A DNA stretch of 63,664 bases from JAFGJQ01 sp964586145 (GCA_964586145.1 CAZPHH010000017.1:1-63664), one strand, 5' to 3'. Counted from the stretch's first letter, positions 54,215 to 63,073 are shown. Numbers and translations: made by a program. The notes: generated by a model from the letters alone, not told the origin.

Positions 54215-55828
54215 TCACGGGCGGTTCTTTGATTCGTGCCGAGCGTTTGCCCCCGGCAATTCGCCGCCGGGCTGCACGTCGACGCCGATTTCGTTCACCT
54301 GCGTATCGCGCACGAGCCTATCCATGGAGGCGGACTGCGCGGCTGGAATGAGCACGCTGAACTTGGATCCCCGCCCCAGGCGGGAGTGCACACGCAGCCG
54401 TCCGCCGGACTGTTCCATGACCTCCCGAACGATGCACAGGCCCAAGCCCGTGCCCGGGATCTTCGCCGCCAGAGCGGAGCCGCCGCGCCGAAAGGCGTCA
54501 AACACGGAACCGCCGCTTCCCGGGCCTCCCTTGCCGATCAACGAATCCGTGTCGATGCCGATGCCGGTATCCGCAACCGTGACGGCCACGAAGTCCAGGG
54601 CGCCGCGCTGCGGATCCTGCGAGGCCAAGGTCTCTCGGCGGACTGACACCGTGACGGAGCCCGGCGGCGGTGTGTACTTGATCGCGTTCTCCAGGAGGTT
54701 GGTGAGGCAGTCAGTCAGATCGCTGCGGTCGATGCGCGCCCTCAGGTCCTGGTCCTCCAGCACCAGACGTCGCATCTTCAGACCCTTCTCCGCCGCGATC
54801 GGGAGGTGGCGATTGTAGATCTCATCCGTCACCTCGCCGACATGGACGATCGTGTCATGATGCCGCCGCGGGTCTGCTTCCAGCACCCGGGCCAGGGTAA
54901 GCATCTCCACGACTTGGGCAGCGCCCATTCGGCAACGTTCGATAATCCTGTCGCACGTGGGCGACAACCCTTCGGGCGGAACCACGCCGTCGCGGATCAG
55001 ACTCGTCAGCGCCTGAATGGCGGTCAGGGGGCTCTTGAGCTGGTGGGCAGCTGTCTGCATGAACCGGGACCGGCGCCGGTTCAGGTCGGCGATCGCCAGT
55101 TTGCTCGTTTCCAGGGCCTCCATGGTACGATGCAGTTGACGTTCGCCTTCGTCCAGGCGCGCCGCAATTTGCAGCATGAAGAACAGCGTTCCCGACACGC
55201 CGGCGGCCAGCACGGCGACGCAGGCCGCCACGTATGTCCCGTGGCGGTGCAGCTCTGTACCGGCCACACTGCTCAAAAACGGGTAGTGCGGTCGCAGCCC
55301 ATCCGACCACTCACCGAACGCAAGCAGCGCATAGAGGAGGACCGCCCACGCCCCCTGCAGGACAGCTTGCCACCGGCGTAAGAGAAGCGATCCGATGGCC
55401 ATGTGAAAAAGGTAGAAGATGGCCATCGGGTTTTCCACGCCGCCGGTGAAGCGCAGGATGAGCGTCAGTATCAGCAAGTCCACGCCCACCTGGGCGTTGG
55501 CGAAGCGCAGCGCTGTCCGCGAAAAATCGGTGTCGGGGCGCTGGGGCAGATGAAGGCGTCGCGCGAGGAAATAGGAATAGACCATCCACACGCAGTTCAC
55601 GCCCGCCAGCACCACGATTACCAGTGGCAACCCGAGCGGCCGCCTCGCACCCGGGAAGGCCAGGTGTTCGATGGCCAGGACGGTGAAGGCGAGAATCACG
55701 ATGGCCCAGCGCGCCTGGACGAACCAATGCAGACGCACCAGGGAAACCAGCGCCCCCGTCCGAGAAGGCTCTCGTGCCCGCTCGTTCAGCAGGATTGGAA
55801 TACGGCTTCCTGGGGGTGTCGAGATCAC
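54215..55828 (-). CDS. Orphan sensor histidine kinase
   Basis: The product has 537 residues. About six hydrophobic segments fill residues 30-225. The dimerisation/phosphoacceptor domain has H in FMQTAAHQLKSPLTAIQALT, followed by the HATPase domain with N box NLLENAIKYTPP, G1 DTGIGID and G2 GTGLGLCIVREV, so it is catalytically complete. No response regulator lies next to it. The neighbouring sigma-54 activator lacks a receiver domain, so the two do not form a classic pair. The start is GTG at 55828 after GGGGGAG. Confidence 0.92.
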   Translation of the reverse strand: MISTPPGSRIPILLNERAREPSRTGALVSLVRLHWFVQARWAIVILAFTVLAIEHLAFPGARRPLGLPLVIVVLAGVNCVWMVYSYFLARRLHLPQRPDTDFSRTALRFANAQVGVDLLILTLILRFTGGVENPMAIFYLFHMAIGSLLLRRWQAVLQGAWAVLLYALLAFGEWSDGLRPHYPFLSSVAGTELHRHGTYVAACVAVLAAGVSGTLFFMLQIAARLDEGERQLHRTMEALETSKLAIADLNRRRSRFMQTAAHQLKSPLTAIQALTSLIRDGVVPPEGLSPTCDRIIERCRMGAAQVVEMLTLARVLEADPRRHHDTIVHVGEVTDEIYNRHLPIAAEKGLKMRRLVLEDQDLRARIDRSDLTDCLTNLLENAIKYTPPPGSVTVSVRRETLASQDPQRGALDFVAVTVADTGIGIDTDSLIGKGGPGSGGSVFDAFRRGGSALAAKIPGTGLGLCIVREVMEQSGGRLRVHSRLGRGSKFSVLIPAAQSASMDRLVRDTQVNEIGVDVQPGGELPGANARHESKNRP

Positions 55829-56130
55829 GGAGCAAGCTCCCCCGTGCCGGTTGTCGTTAGCCGTGAGCGTTCAGGCCCCCGCCAGTACTGTCAACGCCGA
55901 ATCACCTCGGCCATGCCCTGCGGGCTCTACGGACCCGAGAGCCAAACACGAGGTCCGAATCCGATGGCTGCCACCAGGATACGATTAGACCACACCCCCA
56001 TCGGCTCGACAACCGTTCGGGTCGCGGCGGCCGGCTCAGGGTGTACGGGAGATTCCGCAGAACCGGTCGTTCCGAAAACAACGGAATCTGTTACCCCGAT
56101 CGTCCGAAGTGTGGTAGAATTACAGGTACC
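55829..56130. other. Divergent promoter region between kinase and sigma-54 activator
   Basis: About 300 bases separate the two start codons. A TAGAAT at 56115-56120 precedes the activator start, with only a poor -35 (TTACCC) 18 bases upstream. No gene or strong palindrome is seen. Confidence 0.3.
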
Positions 56131-57507
56131 ATGTCGCCCCAGGAAACCCACAGCCGACGGCCGCCCAGACGGCCCCTTTCCACACGGGAGTTGGACACCA
56201 TTCTCGACTTTCTGAGTGACGGCGTGTTCACGGTAGATCGCGAGTTCCTGATCACGAGCTTCAATCGGGCAGCGGAACGGTTGACCGGTATCAGCGCGGA
56301 TGAGGCCATTGGGCATCGATGCGACACGATCCTGCGGAGCACCAATTGCCAGTCGGGCTGTCTGCTGAGTGAAACCTTGCAGACGGGGGAACCCATCATC
56401 GGACAGGAGGTGACGATCCGGAACCGACACGGCCAGGACCGCACGATCTGCGTGTCGGCGTGCGTCCTTCGCAACGATGCGGGTGACATTGTGGGAGGCA
56501 TGGAGACGTTTCGGGACCTCACGGCGTTGGAGGGGCTACGCCGGGAGATTCGGGGGCGTCACACCCTTGCGGACATCATCAGCAAAAACCACCGGATGCA
56601 GCGCGTGTTCGCCCTGATCCCGGACGTCGCCATCAGCAATGCGGCCGTTCTGATCCAGGGAGAAACCGGCACCGGAAAGGAGTTGCTGGCTCGCGCCATT
56701 CACAACGCCAGCCCGCGATGCACGGGGCCGTTCATCGAGGTGAATTGCGGCGCATTGCCGGACACGCTGCTGGAATCGGAATTGTTCGGCCACGTGACCG
56801 GCGCCTTCACGGACGCCCGCACCGACCGCACGGGGCGCTTTGAGTTGGCCGACGGCGGCACGTTGTTTCTCGATGAGATCGGGGACACATCGGCAGCCAT
56901 GCAGGTGAAACTGTTACGCGTACTCCAGGACGGGACCTTCGTGCCTGTCGGATCCAGCGAAACCAGACACAGCAATGCTCGCGTGATCGCCGCGACGAAC
57001 CAGGACCTCAAATCCCTTGTTGCAGAGGGCCGATTCCGTGAGGACCTGTATTACCGTGTCAACACGGTGTGCATCCACGTGCCACCCTTGCGGGAGCGGC
57101 GGGAGGACATTCCGCTGCTCGTCGAGCACTTCATGGACCGCTTCAACGCCCAGACGGGCAAGATGGTCCGACGCGTTGCGGGGGACGCCATGCAGGCATT
57201 GCTGGCCTATCCCTGGCCCGGGAATGTTCGGGAACTGGAACACGCAATTGAGCATGTTTTCGTTCTCGTGAAGGGAGATAGCATCCGCATGGAGCACCTG
57301 CCCGAGGAGGTGATCCAGGGAGCTGTGGTCCGCCGCGGCCTGGGCGGGCCGCCGAGCGCCAGATCCATCCTGGAGGAATCGGAACGCCGCGCGATTCAGA
57401 TGGTTCTGGAGCGTCTGGCGTGGAACAAGGTTGCTGCCAGCCGTGAGTTGGGGGTAAGCCGAACAACTCTTTGGCGAAAGATGCGTAAGCTGGGCATCTC
57501 AAACTGA
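56131..57507 (+). CDS. PAS-domain sigma-54 enhancer-binding activator
   Basis: The product has 458 residues. An N-terminal PAS domain (about 20-135) contains cysteines 64, 73 and 77 in GHRCDTILRSTNCQSGCLLSETL, a C-8-C-3-C arrangement seen in redox- or metal-responsive activators. The AAA+ core has Walker A GETGTGKE (177-184), Walker B LFLDEIG (245-251) and the arginine-finger region REDLYYR (303-309). The sigma-54-contacting loop reads GAFTDA (224-229) instead of the consensus GAFTGA. A Fis-type helix-turn-helix (WNKVAASRELGVSRTTLWRKM) ends the protein. There is no receiver domain, so it senses its signal directly. It likely acts on the sigma-54 promoter 190 bases downstream of its stop. Confidence 0.94.
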   Translation: MSPQETHSRRPPRRPLSTRELDTILDFLSDGVFTVDREFLITSFNRAAERLTGISADEAIGHRCDTILRSTNCQSGCLLSETLQTGEPIIGQEVTIRNRHGQDRTICVSACVLRNDAGDIVGGMETFRDLTALEGLRREIRGRHTLADIISKNHRMQRVFALIPDVAISNAAVLIQGETGTGKELLARAIHNASPRCTGPFIEVNCGALPDTLLESELFGHVTGAFTDARTDRTGRFELADGGTLFLDEIGDTSAAMQVKLLRVLQDGTFVPVGSSETRHSNARVIAATNQDLKSLVAEGRFREDLYYRVNTVCIHVPPLRERREDIPLLVEHFMDRFNAQTGKMVRRVAGDAMQALLAYPWPGNVRELEHAIEHVFVLVKGDSIRMEHLPEEVIQGAVVRRGLGGPPSARSILEESERRAIQMVLERLAWNKVAASRELGVSRTTLWRKMRKLGISN

Positions 57508-57669
57508 CCGCTACAAATCTGCAACTCAGTGTTTCGCTTTGTGCATCCTCATAAATCCATATAAAACATGATCCTAATACTGCCTACTGCCTGATAGCCA
57601 CATTATTGAAACCTCTATGGTTCCACGGGGTCCGTTCGACCATTTCCGTTAGCTCATGCATTTAAGAAT

Positions 57670-57683
57670 GTTACAATTGTAAC
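57670..57683. promoter_or_regulatory. 14-base palindrome next to the sigma-54 promoter
   Basis: GTTACAATTGTAAC is a perfect palindrome ending 9 bases before the -24 element. It lies in a stretch (57540-57720) that is much richer in A and T than its surroundings. It may bind the activator or a repressor, although enhancer sites are usually farther upstream. Confidence 0.5.
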
Positions 57684-57692
57684 GAGATTCTG

Positions 57693-57708
57693 TGGCATGG
57701 TTCTTGCT
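57693..57708 (+). promoter_or_regulatory. Sigma-54 promoter (-24/-12)
   Basis: TGGCATG, four bases (GTTC), TTGCT matches the sigma-54 consensus TGGCACG-N4-TTGCW at every position but one. Transcription would start near 57719 and run toward the NifX-like gene at 58053. An A/T-rich upstream region and the adjacent sigma-54 activator gene support the call. Confidence 0.75.
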
Positions 57709-58052
57709 CATTGACCGATGATTAAACTGGCGGAGGTTTCCTGTTCGGATGCGTCATGCATGGAACGTTCGGCGCAGCGTTCCTGAAACAAACGTGACGC
57801 GAATTCGGACAGCGATTCACGCGGCGGCGTGGCGAGACCGGGAGCCGACAAACGGCTGACCGCAAGGGACGACTCGGGCGGGCGGGTGGCGGGTGGCCTC
57901 TGGAGGGCCTCAGGAGAACGGAAACACCAGGCACGGGCAAAGGAACCCTGACAGGTCAGCGCGGGCGGAGGGGATGGAAGTGCGAAAGGAACGCCCGCTC
58001 GCGAACCGACAGAGGTCGTCGGCCCCGGGGCGGGGGGTAGGAGATTTGGCAC
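57709..58052 (+). other. Long G-rich leader before the NifX-like gene
   Basis: The transcript from the sigma-54 promoter would carry about 330 bases before the start at 58053. No frame in it has convincing coding character. It is purine-rich with runs of G and may fold into a regulatory leader or hold an unrecognised RNA. Confidence 0.35.
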
Positions 58053-58397
58053 ATGCGCTTTGCAATCCCCTGCGAAGGACGGAACGTAGCGACCGAGTTT
58101 CAGAAGGCCTCTCATTTCGCATTCCTGGATGCCAATCCATCTAGCGGGCACGTGCTGAGGGAGGAGATCGTGCATGCGCCGGTCTATCGCGGACCGGCAC
58201 TCTCTCAGTGGCTCGCGGACTATGGCACAGATGTGCTGTTGACCCCGGACACGGCCGGCTTGACACCGGACCGGCTGACGTCCCGGGGCATCGGCGTGGT
58301 GGTAGGGGGGCGTGGGCATGACGTGAAAGGGGTTGTGGAGAGTTTCCTGGCCGACACACTGCCCGTGGAACCGGATCTCTGCGCAACCCAGACGTAG
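58053..58397 (+). CDS. NifX/NifB C-terminal-like (dinitrogenase FeMo-cofactor family) protein
   Basis: The product is a 114-residue cytoplasmic protein. It begins MRFAIPCEGRNVATEFQKASHF and continues with WLADYGTDVLLTPDTAGL and RGIGVVVGGRG, the RNase-H-like fold of the family that carries Fe-S/Mo cofactors in nitrogenase assembly. Two family positions are altered: the usual HFG after the first strand reads EFQ, and the GGxG turn reads TPDTAG. No nif genes are present, so a role in general Fe-S or metal cluster handling is more likely than nitrogen fixation. GGTAGGAGA precedes the ATG. Control by the upstream sigma-54 promoter and PAS activator is likely. Confidence 0.75.
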   Translation: MRFAIPCEGRNVATEFQKASHFAFLDANPSSGHVLREEIVHAPVYRGPALSQWLADYGTDVLLTPDTAGLTPDRLTSRGIGVVVGGRGHDVKGVVESFLADTLPVEPDLCATQT

Positions 58398-58851
58398 AAG
58401 AGGGCCGGTCCGACCCCAGACGGCAGGACGGCCCACATAAGGGAGCCGTCGCAGTCAGCGCTGGCGGTTGGCGAGGGGCCTTGGGGGCGAAGCCGGGCGC
58501 AGAAACCGCCAGGCAGGCCTGAGGGAGACGGCAAGACTGAGAGTGGGTTTTGCAGACGGAACCCGCAACGGGAAACTGGGTTGGGGAGCAGGGCACGGCC
58601 GGCAGTACACGCCGGTTGTGCCCAGTTCATGCGCAGAGCGAGCCCCGGGGGACCGACACCGAGTCTGTGGGACTGAGTTTGGCTTCGCGACGCATCGCCG
58701 AATCGGATGTGGTTGAGCGACGACGGGGGCCGGATTATAAGTCGGCGGTTTGGCCAGGGCACCCGGCTGAGCAGGACGGCGCGGCTCTGAGACGGGCGGG
58801 TTACGCGAGCGGTCGAAAAATGGAGTTCGGCTGGGCAAGGAGCACCAAGCA
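58398..58851. other. 454-base intergenic region, possible structured RNA
   Basis: This interval lies between the NifX-like gene and the isomerase gene. It has many short G-rich repeats and no credible protein frame. It lacks the conserved sequence blocks of RNase P RNA and tmRNA. The promoter for the isomerase occupies its last part. Confidence 0.4.
58713..58741 (+). promoter_or_regulatory. Sigma-70-type promoter for the isomerase gene
   Basis: TTGAGC (58713-58718) and TATAAG (58736-58741) are exactly 17 bases apart. The start near 58748 would leave a leader of about 100 bases before the ATG at 58852. Confidence 0.5.
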
Positions 58852-60120
58852 ATGGGACGAAGAATCGCTATTTTCTGGCCGGGGGATTACCGCGCGAAGC
58901 CCAACGAGCAGGCTCTGCCGGGCATTCGGGCGGCCACCGCCCAGCTCGAGGCGGCCCTGGGCCGGCTGGGGCGCTCGTTCTACCGGGTCGAGGGCTACCT
59001 GACCCGGCCTCACGAGGCGATTGAGAAGCTCGGTCCCATCGACGACCCGATGATCGGGGTTTACGTCCACTGGGTCTACGGCCCCCACACAACGGACGGC
59101 GTGGTGGGCAAAGACAACCCGTTGCTGCTGGCCAGCAATTTCTCCGGCCAGTGGCCGGGCTTGGTGGGCCTGCTGAACACGGGCGCCTGCCTGGAAAGCG
59201 TCGGGCGAAAGTGCTCCCGCGTCTGGACGGACGCGGAGGACTGGACGAAGGACGACGCGTTCATGGCCCGGCTGGACGAGTGGTGTACGACCGGACGGAT
59301 CGGATATGCGGAGGACGAGGTTTCGTATTCCGCGTCTGTTTCCCCGTCTGCGGTGAAGCTGGCCTCGGCCGTGGCGGGGGGGATCCGCCGTCGCCGGGCC
59401 CTCTTGCTCATGCTGGGCGACACGTCGATGGGCATGATCAACGGGTACTTCGGCCCGCGGCTGCTGAACCCCATCGGCTTCACCGAGCACAAGGTGGACC
59501 AGGCCTGGATTATCGCCCGGGGCCGAGATATTGCTCAGAAACGGATCGACGACGCGTTCGCCTTTGTGAAGGACAGGAGCGTAACCTTCCACTACCGTCA
59601 GAAGGGGGCGGAGGATTTTGACGAGAACGCGACCAAGGAACAGCTTCGCGACTACCTGACCGTATTGGACATGGTGCGGGAATTCAAGGCCGACTGCATC
59701 GGCTGGCAGTACCAGCTCGGTCTGTTGCCGCTACGGCCACCGAGCGACTTCGCGGAGGGACTGTTCAACTCCACGTGCCGCCCCGAGGGCGACGGCGACA
59801 CGATCGTGGACAGCACGGAAGGGGACCAGGGCAACGCGGTGCCCATGGAACTGATGAAACGGCTGCTGAAAGCCAAGGGCCTGCACCAGGGCGTCATGTT
59901 CCACGATGTGCGGTGGGGGGGCGAACACGACGGCCGGTTCCTGTGGGTGTTGCTCAACTCCGGAAGCTGCAGCGCCTATGCGTTCAACCACGACGCNNNN
60001 NNNNNNNNNNNNNNNNNNNNNNNNNNNNNNNNNNNNNNNNNNNNNNNNNNNNNNNNNNNNNNNNNNNNNNNNNNNNNNNNNNNNNNNNNNNNNNNNCGGG
60101 TGCTGGGGAGCCACGGGTAG
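58852..60120 (+). CDS. L-fucose isomerase-like protein, interrupted by assembly gap
   Basis: The first 381 residues are intact: GRRIAIFWPGDYRAKPNEQALPG, VHWVYGPHTTDGVVGKDNPLLLASNFSGQWPGLVGLLNTGACLE and VKLASAVAGGIRRRRALLLMLGDTSMGMINGYFG are typical of the L-fucose/D-arabinose isomerase fold, which converts aldoses to ketoses with a divalent metal. The catalytic Glu and Asp positions appear to lie in EFKADCIGWQYQLGL and STEGDQGNAVPMELMKRLL. The sequence then runs into 100 Ns. The 24 bases after the gap read RVLGSHG and stop, but the frame across the gap is not certain. The family is usually longer, so roughly 100 residues may be missing. AAGGAG precedes the ATG. Confidence 0.82.
   Translation: MGRRIAIFWPGDYRAKPNEQALPGIRAATAQLEAALGRLGRSFYRVEGYLTRPHEAIEKLGPIDDPMIGVYVHWVYGPHTTDGVVGKDNPLLLASNFSGQWPGLVGLLNTGACLESVGRKCSRVWTDAEDWTKDDAFMARLDEWCTTGRIGYAEDEVSYSASVSPSAVKLASAVAGGIRRRRALLLMLGDTSMGMINGYFGPRLLNPIGFTEHKVDQAWIIARGRDIAQKRIDDAFAFVKDRSVTFHYRQKGAEDFDENATKEQLRDYLTVLDMVREFKADCIGWQYQLGLLPLRPPSDFAEGLFNSTCRPEGDGDTIVDSTEGDQGNAVPMELMKRLLKAKGLHQGVMFHDVRWGGEHDGRFLWVLLNSGSCSAYAFNHDXXXXXXXXXXXXXXXXXXXXXXXXXXXXXXXXXXRVLGSHG
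59997..60096. other. Assembly gap (100 N)
   Basis: This is a run of exactly 100 undetermined bases within the isomerase gene. Unlike the first gap, its flanks share no duplicated sequence, so real sequence of unknown length is missing. Confidence 0.95.
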
Positions 60121-60359
60121 GTGAGGGCGTAGACACGACGCGCTGCGAGATTCGGTCCCCGGTGAGGGAGCGGCAGTGCTTTCCGTGTGTTCTGTTCTTC
60201 CCGACGCCAACGCAAAGCCACGAGCACAAAGCCTCCCTGTAACGGAATTTCCTGCGGTTTCGGTACGGATTTTCTTTCTTTGGCATCTGACAATGTGCTA
60301 CCCTATCGGAATCCGAAGCATGGTCCTGACCTTTGACCCTCGAGAAGAAGGGGATAACC

Positions 60360-62912
60360 ATGAAGGAGTCTGACCGCTTCCGACCTGCCTGCTATTCATT
60401 CCTCTGCGTCTTCTTCGCATCGGTTGTGTTCACCGTCTGCCCGGTATCGGCGGACACACGCGAGCCGTCGTGGACGCCCGAGTTGTTTCCGGTGCCCGGC
60501 GCGGACGGGCCGGTCCATGCCTCCATCGTCTTTGACGACGGCCACGGACCTGCGCTGTACATCGGCGGGCAGTTCACCGTGGCGGGTACGGCCACCGCGT
60601 CGGCCATCGTCCGCTGGGACGGGCAGAAGTGGCACGACGTCGGCGGCGGCTTCACTTCCTCAACGGGCACCGCTGTGGTCTATGCCTTGGCCGTCTTTGA
60701 CGACGGAACCGGCCCGGCCCTTTACGGCGGGGGATCGTTTGACCACGCCGGTGGTCAGCCGGCGCAGAACATCGCCCGCTGGAACGGCGTGAAATGGGAG
60801 GCGCTGGGCGAGGGCACCAACGGTGTGGTCAGCGCGTTGGCCGGCTTCGCTCACCCCGGCGGCTCGGCCCTGTATGTAGGCGGCGAGTTTGCCACCGCCG
60901 GCGGCGTCGCATCTGCGTATCTTGCCCGCTGGAACGGCGCCAACTGGTCCGACGTTGGCGGCGTAACAGACAACGCGGTTCGGTCGCTGCTGGCGGCGAA
61001 TGAAGGCCCAGGCCCCGTGCTGTACGCGGGCGGCCTCTTCACGCAGGTGGGGGGTATCCCGGCCAGCCACATCGCCCGCTGGGACGGCTCCACGTGGTCC
61101 GCCCTGGGCACCGGAGTGGCCGCTCCGACCTACACCGCCACCGTAAACGGCATGGCCGTCTGGAACGACGGGACGGGCCCCGCATTGTACGTGGGCGGCT
61201 GGTTCGAAACCGCCGGCGACCAGCCCAGCGGCGACGTTGCCAAGTGGGACGGCCAAACCTGGACGCCTTTGGGCGACACCACCACGGGTGTTCAAGGCGG
61301 GGTTTATACCCTGGCTTGCCACAACGACGGCACGGGCCCCGCCCTGTACGTCGGCGGCAGCATTTACAGAGCGGGCGGCTTGGCCTGCTCCGGGATTGCG
61401 AAATGGACCGGTGCGGACTGGCTCCTCGTAGGGCCCGACCTTGATCAGAGCCGACTGTACAGTGTCCGGACCCTGGCGTCCATTACGATAAATCAGCGGA
61501 CGATGCTCCTTGCCGGGGGTGTCTTTGACCAGGGGTACTATGCCCCGCCCGCTCAGAATCTGGCACTGTGGGACGGGCAAGTTTGGTCACCGTGTAGCCC
61601 TGGGCTCCGACGCTACCAGCGCTCCGAGTACGACCCCACTGGGGTCATGGCGATCGCCGAGTACGACGGTGGAGACGGCCCCAGCCTTTACGTCGGTGGC
61701 GGCATCCGTTGGTCAGGAAGCGCACCGGGGCAGAACACGGCGCGCTGGACCGGCAACGACTGGGTGCCCATCGCCGCCGGCGAATTCGGCGTGCCGAGAT
61801 GCATGGCGGTTTTCGACGAGGCTCTGGGCCCGGCACTGTGGATCGGCGGATTCATTCGAGGCGAAGGCGGAGGAATTTCTGGGCGTATCGTCCGCTGGGA
61901 TGGGACGGTCGCCCTGCGGACGCCCGGTGGGTGGCCGTATACCGACATCCACAGTGTCCGCGCGATTTCGGCCCTCAACATCGGCGGATCGACGGCGCTC
62001 TATGCCGCCGGCCGGTTCCGAAGTGTGTGCTCTCCAACGAACTACTGCAGTATCGTCCGATGGGACGGCGACTGCTGGACCTGCTTTCTGGGCGGCCTGG
62101 GGACAGAGCCTTTTGCACACGCGATAGCGACGCATGACGACGGCACCGGGCCCTCCCTCTACGTCGGCGGTCACTTTGACCAGGCCGGCGGAGTCCCTGT
62201 ACAGAACATCGCTCGCTGGGACGGCGTTCAGTGGCATGATGTGGGTGGCGGATTGGATGATGCGGTCTTCGACCTCGCGGTTTTCGACGACGGAAGCGGA
62301 CCGGCCCTCTACGCCGCCGGTTACTTCGACAACGCGGGCGGAGTTCCGGCCGCCGGTGTCGCCCGCTGGGACGGGACCCAGTGGTCGGCGCTGGGGGGCG
62401 GCATTTCGGTCGTATATGGAGGTCCGATCGCGAGCGTCTTGCACGTCTTCGATGACGGTTCCGGTGAGGCGCTCTACGTCGGCGGCTGGTTTGACACAGC
62501 GGGCGGCATCACGGTCAACCACATCGCAGCGTGGGATGCGGAAGGATGGCGCGCCCTGGGCGATGGAGTCGGCGGCGTGCAGTTTCCCGGGGTTCAGTCG
62601 ATTTTCGGCCGCATGGAGCGCAGCGGACCCGCGCTGTACGTCGGCGGTGACTTCCTGACCGCGGGCGGTGTCGTTTCGTCTCAGCTCGCCCGCTGGGGCC
62701 GTCAATCGGCTCCCGGCGATTGGGATGCGGACGGGGATGTCGACCTGGCCGACTACGATGCCTTTGCTCGCTGTCTCAACGGGCCGAACCAGCCGCCGCA
62801 GCCGACACCGCCCGTGACGGCCGAAGAGTGCATTCGCACGTTTGACGTGGATCGCCAGGGCGACGTGGACCTGGCCGACTTCGCCGCGTTCGCCCGGGTC
62901 TTTGCGCCGTAG
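60360..62912 (+). CDS. Secreted beta-propeller-like repeat protein with dockerin-like tail
   Basis: The product has 850 residues. After a signal peptide (FLCVFFASVVFTVCPVSA) come about a dozen repeats of roughly 45-60 residues built on the pattern FDDGTGPALYVGGxFxxAGGxPxxxIARWDGxxWxxLGxG. This resembles the delta-60/Kelch-like propeller repeats found in planctomycete surface proteins. The last 60 residues hold two EF-hand-like loops, DADGDVDLADY and DVDRQGDVDLADF, around CLNGP and a second Cys. No catalytic motif is seen; binding or surface display is likely. AAGGGGAT precedes the ATG at 60360. It converges on the 16S rRNA. Confidence 0.82.
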   Translation: MKESDRFRPACYSFLCVFFASVVFTVCPVSADTREPSWTPELFPVPGADGPVHASIVFDDGHGPALYIGGQFTVAGTATASAIVRWDGQKWHDVGGGFTSSTGTAVVYALAVFDDGTGPALYGGGSFDHAGGQPAQNIARWNGVKWEALGEGTNGVVSALAGFAHPGGSALYVGGEFATAGGVASAYLARWNGANWSDVGGVTDNAVRSLLAANEGPGPVLYAGGLFTQVGGIPASHIARWDGSTWSALGTGVAAPTYTATVNGMAVWNDGTGPALYVGGWFETAGDQPSGDVAKWDGQTWTPLGDTTTGVQGGVYTLACHNDGTGPALYVGGSIYRAGGLACSGIAKWTGADWLLVGPDLDQSRLYSVRTLASITINQRTMLLAGGVFDQGYYAPPAQNLALWDGQVWSPCSPGLRRYQRSEYDPTGVMAIAEYDGGDGPSLYVGGGIRWSGSAPGQNTARWTGNDWVPIAAGEFGVPRCMAVFDEALGPALWIGGFIRGEGGGISGRIVRWDGTVALRTPGGWPYTDIHSVRAISALNIGGSTALYAAGRFRSVCSPTNYCSIVRWDGDCWTCFLGGLGTEPFAHAIATHDDGTGPSLYVGGHFDQAGGVPVQNIARWDGVQWHDVGGGLDDAVFDLAVFDDGSGPALYAAGYFDNAGGVPAAGVARWDGTQWSALGGGISVVYGGPIASVLHVFDDGSGEALYVGGWFDTAGGITVNHIAAWDAEGWRALGDGVGGVQFPGVQSIFGRMERSGPALYVGGDFLTAGGVVSSQLARWGRQSAPGDWDADGDVDLADYDAFARCLNGPNQPPQPTPPVTAEECIRTFDVDRQGDVDLADFAAFARVFAP

Positions 62913-62999
62913 ACCCCGTGCGGGAGCGATGGTGCGCCAAGGTGCACCTTACACCCTGGCGCTCATCGTTTTTGCGTTTTTGAGTTTCTGCGTTTCCAC

Positions 63000-63044
63000 A
63001 AAAAAACCACCCGCCGCGCCGGGCGAGCCGACACGACGGGTGGT
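63000..63044 (-). terminator. Intrinsic terminator of the 16S rRNA transcript
   Basis: On the minus strand ACCACCCG (63044-63037) pairs with CGGGTGGT (63013-63006) and is followed by seven Ts (63006-63000). The inner bases add further G/C pairing. It lies 134 bases past the 16S 3' end. Confidence 0.8.
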
Positions 63045-63073
63045 CGTATATCAAGAAACAGGTTGTCGTCGGA

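Noticed and set aside
54215..57507. Divergent histidine kinase and sigma-54 activator as a two-component pair
   Set aside because: The activator has a PAS domain and no receiver domain, so it cannot accept phosphate from the kinase in the usual way.
57718..57789. 22-codon frame directly after the sigma-54 promoter
   Set aside because: Its ATG would lie at the transcription start itself, with no room for a ribosome site.
58398..58851. RNase P RNA or tmRNA in the G-rich intergenic region
   Set aside because: The conserved GAGGAAAGTCCG block of RNase P RNA and the tRNA-like ends of tmRNA are absent.
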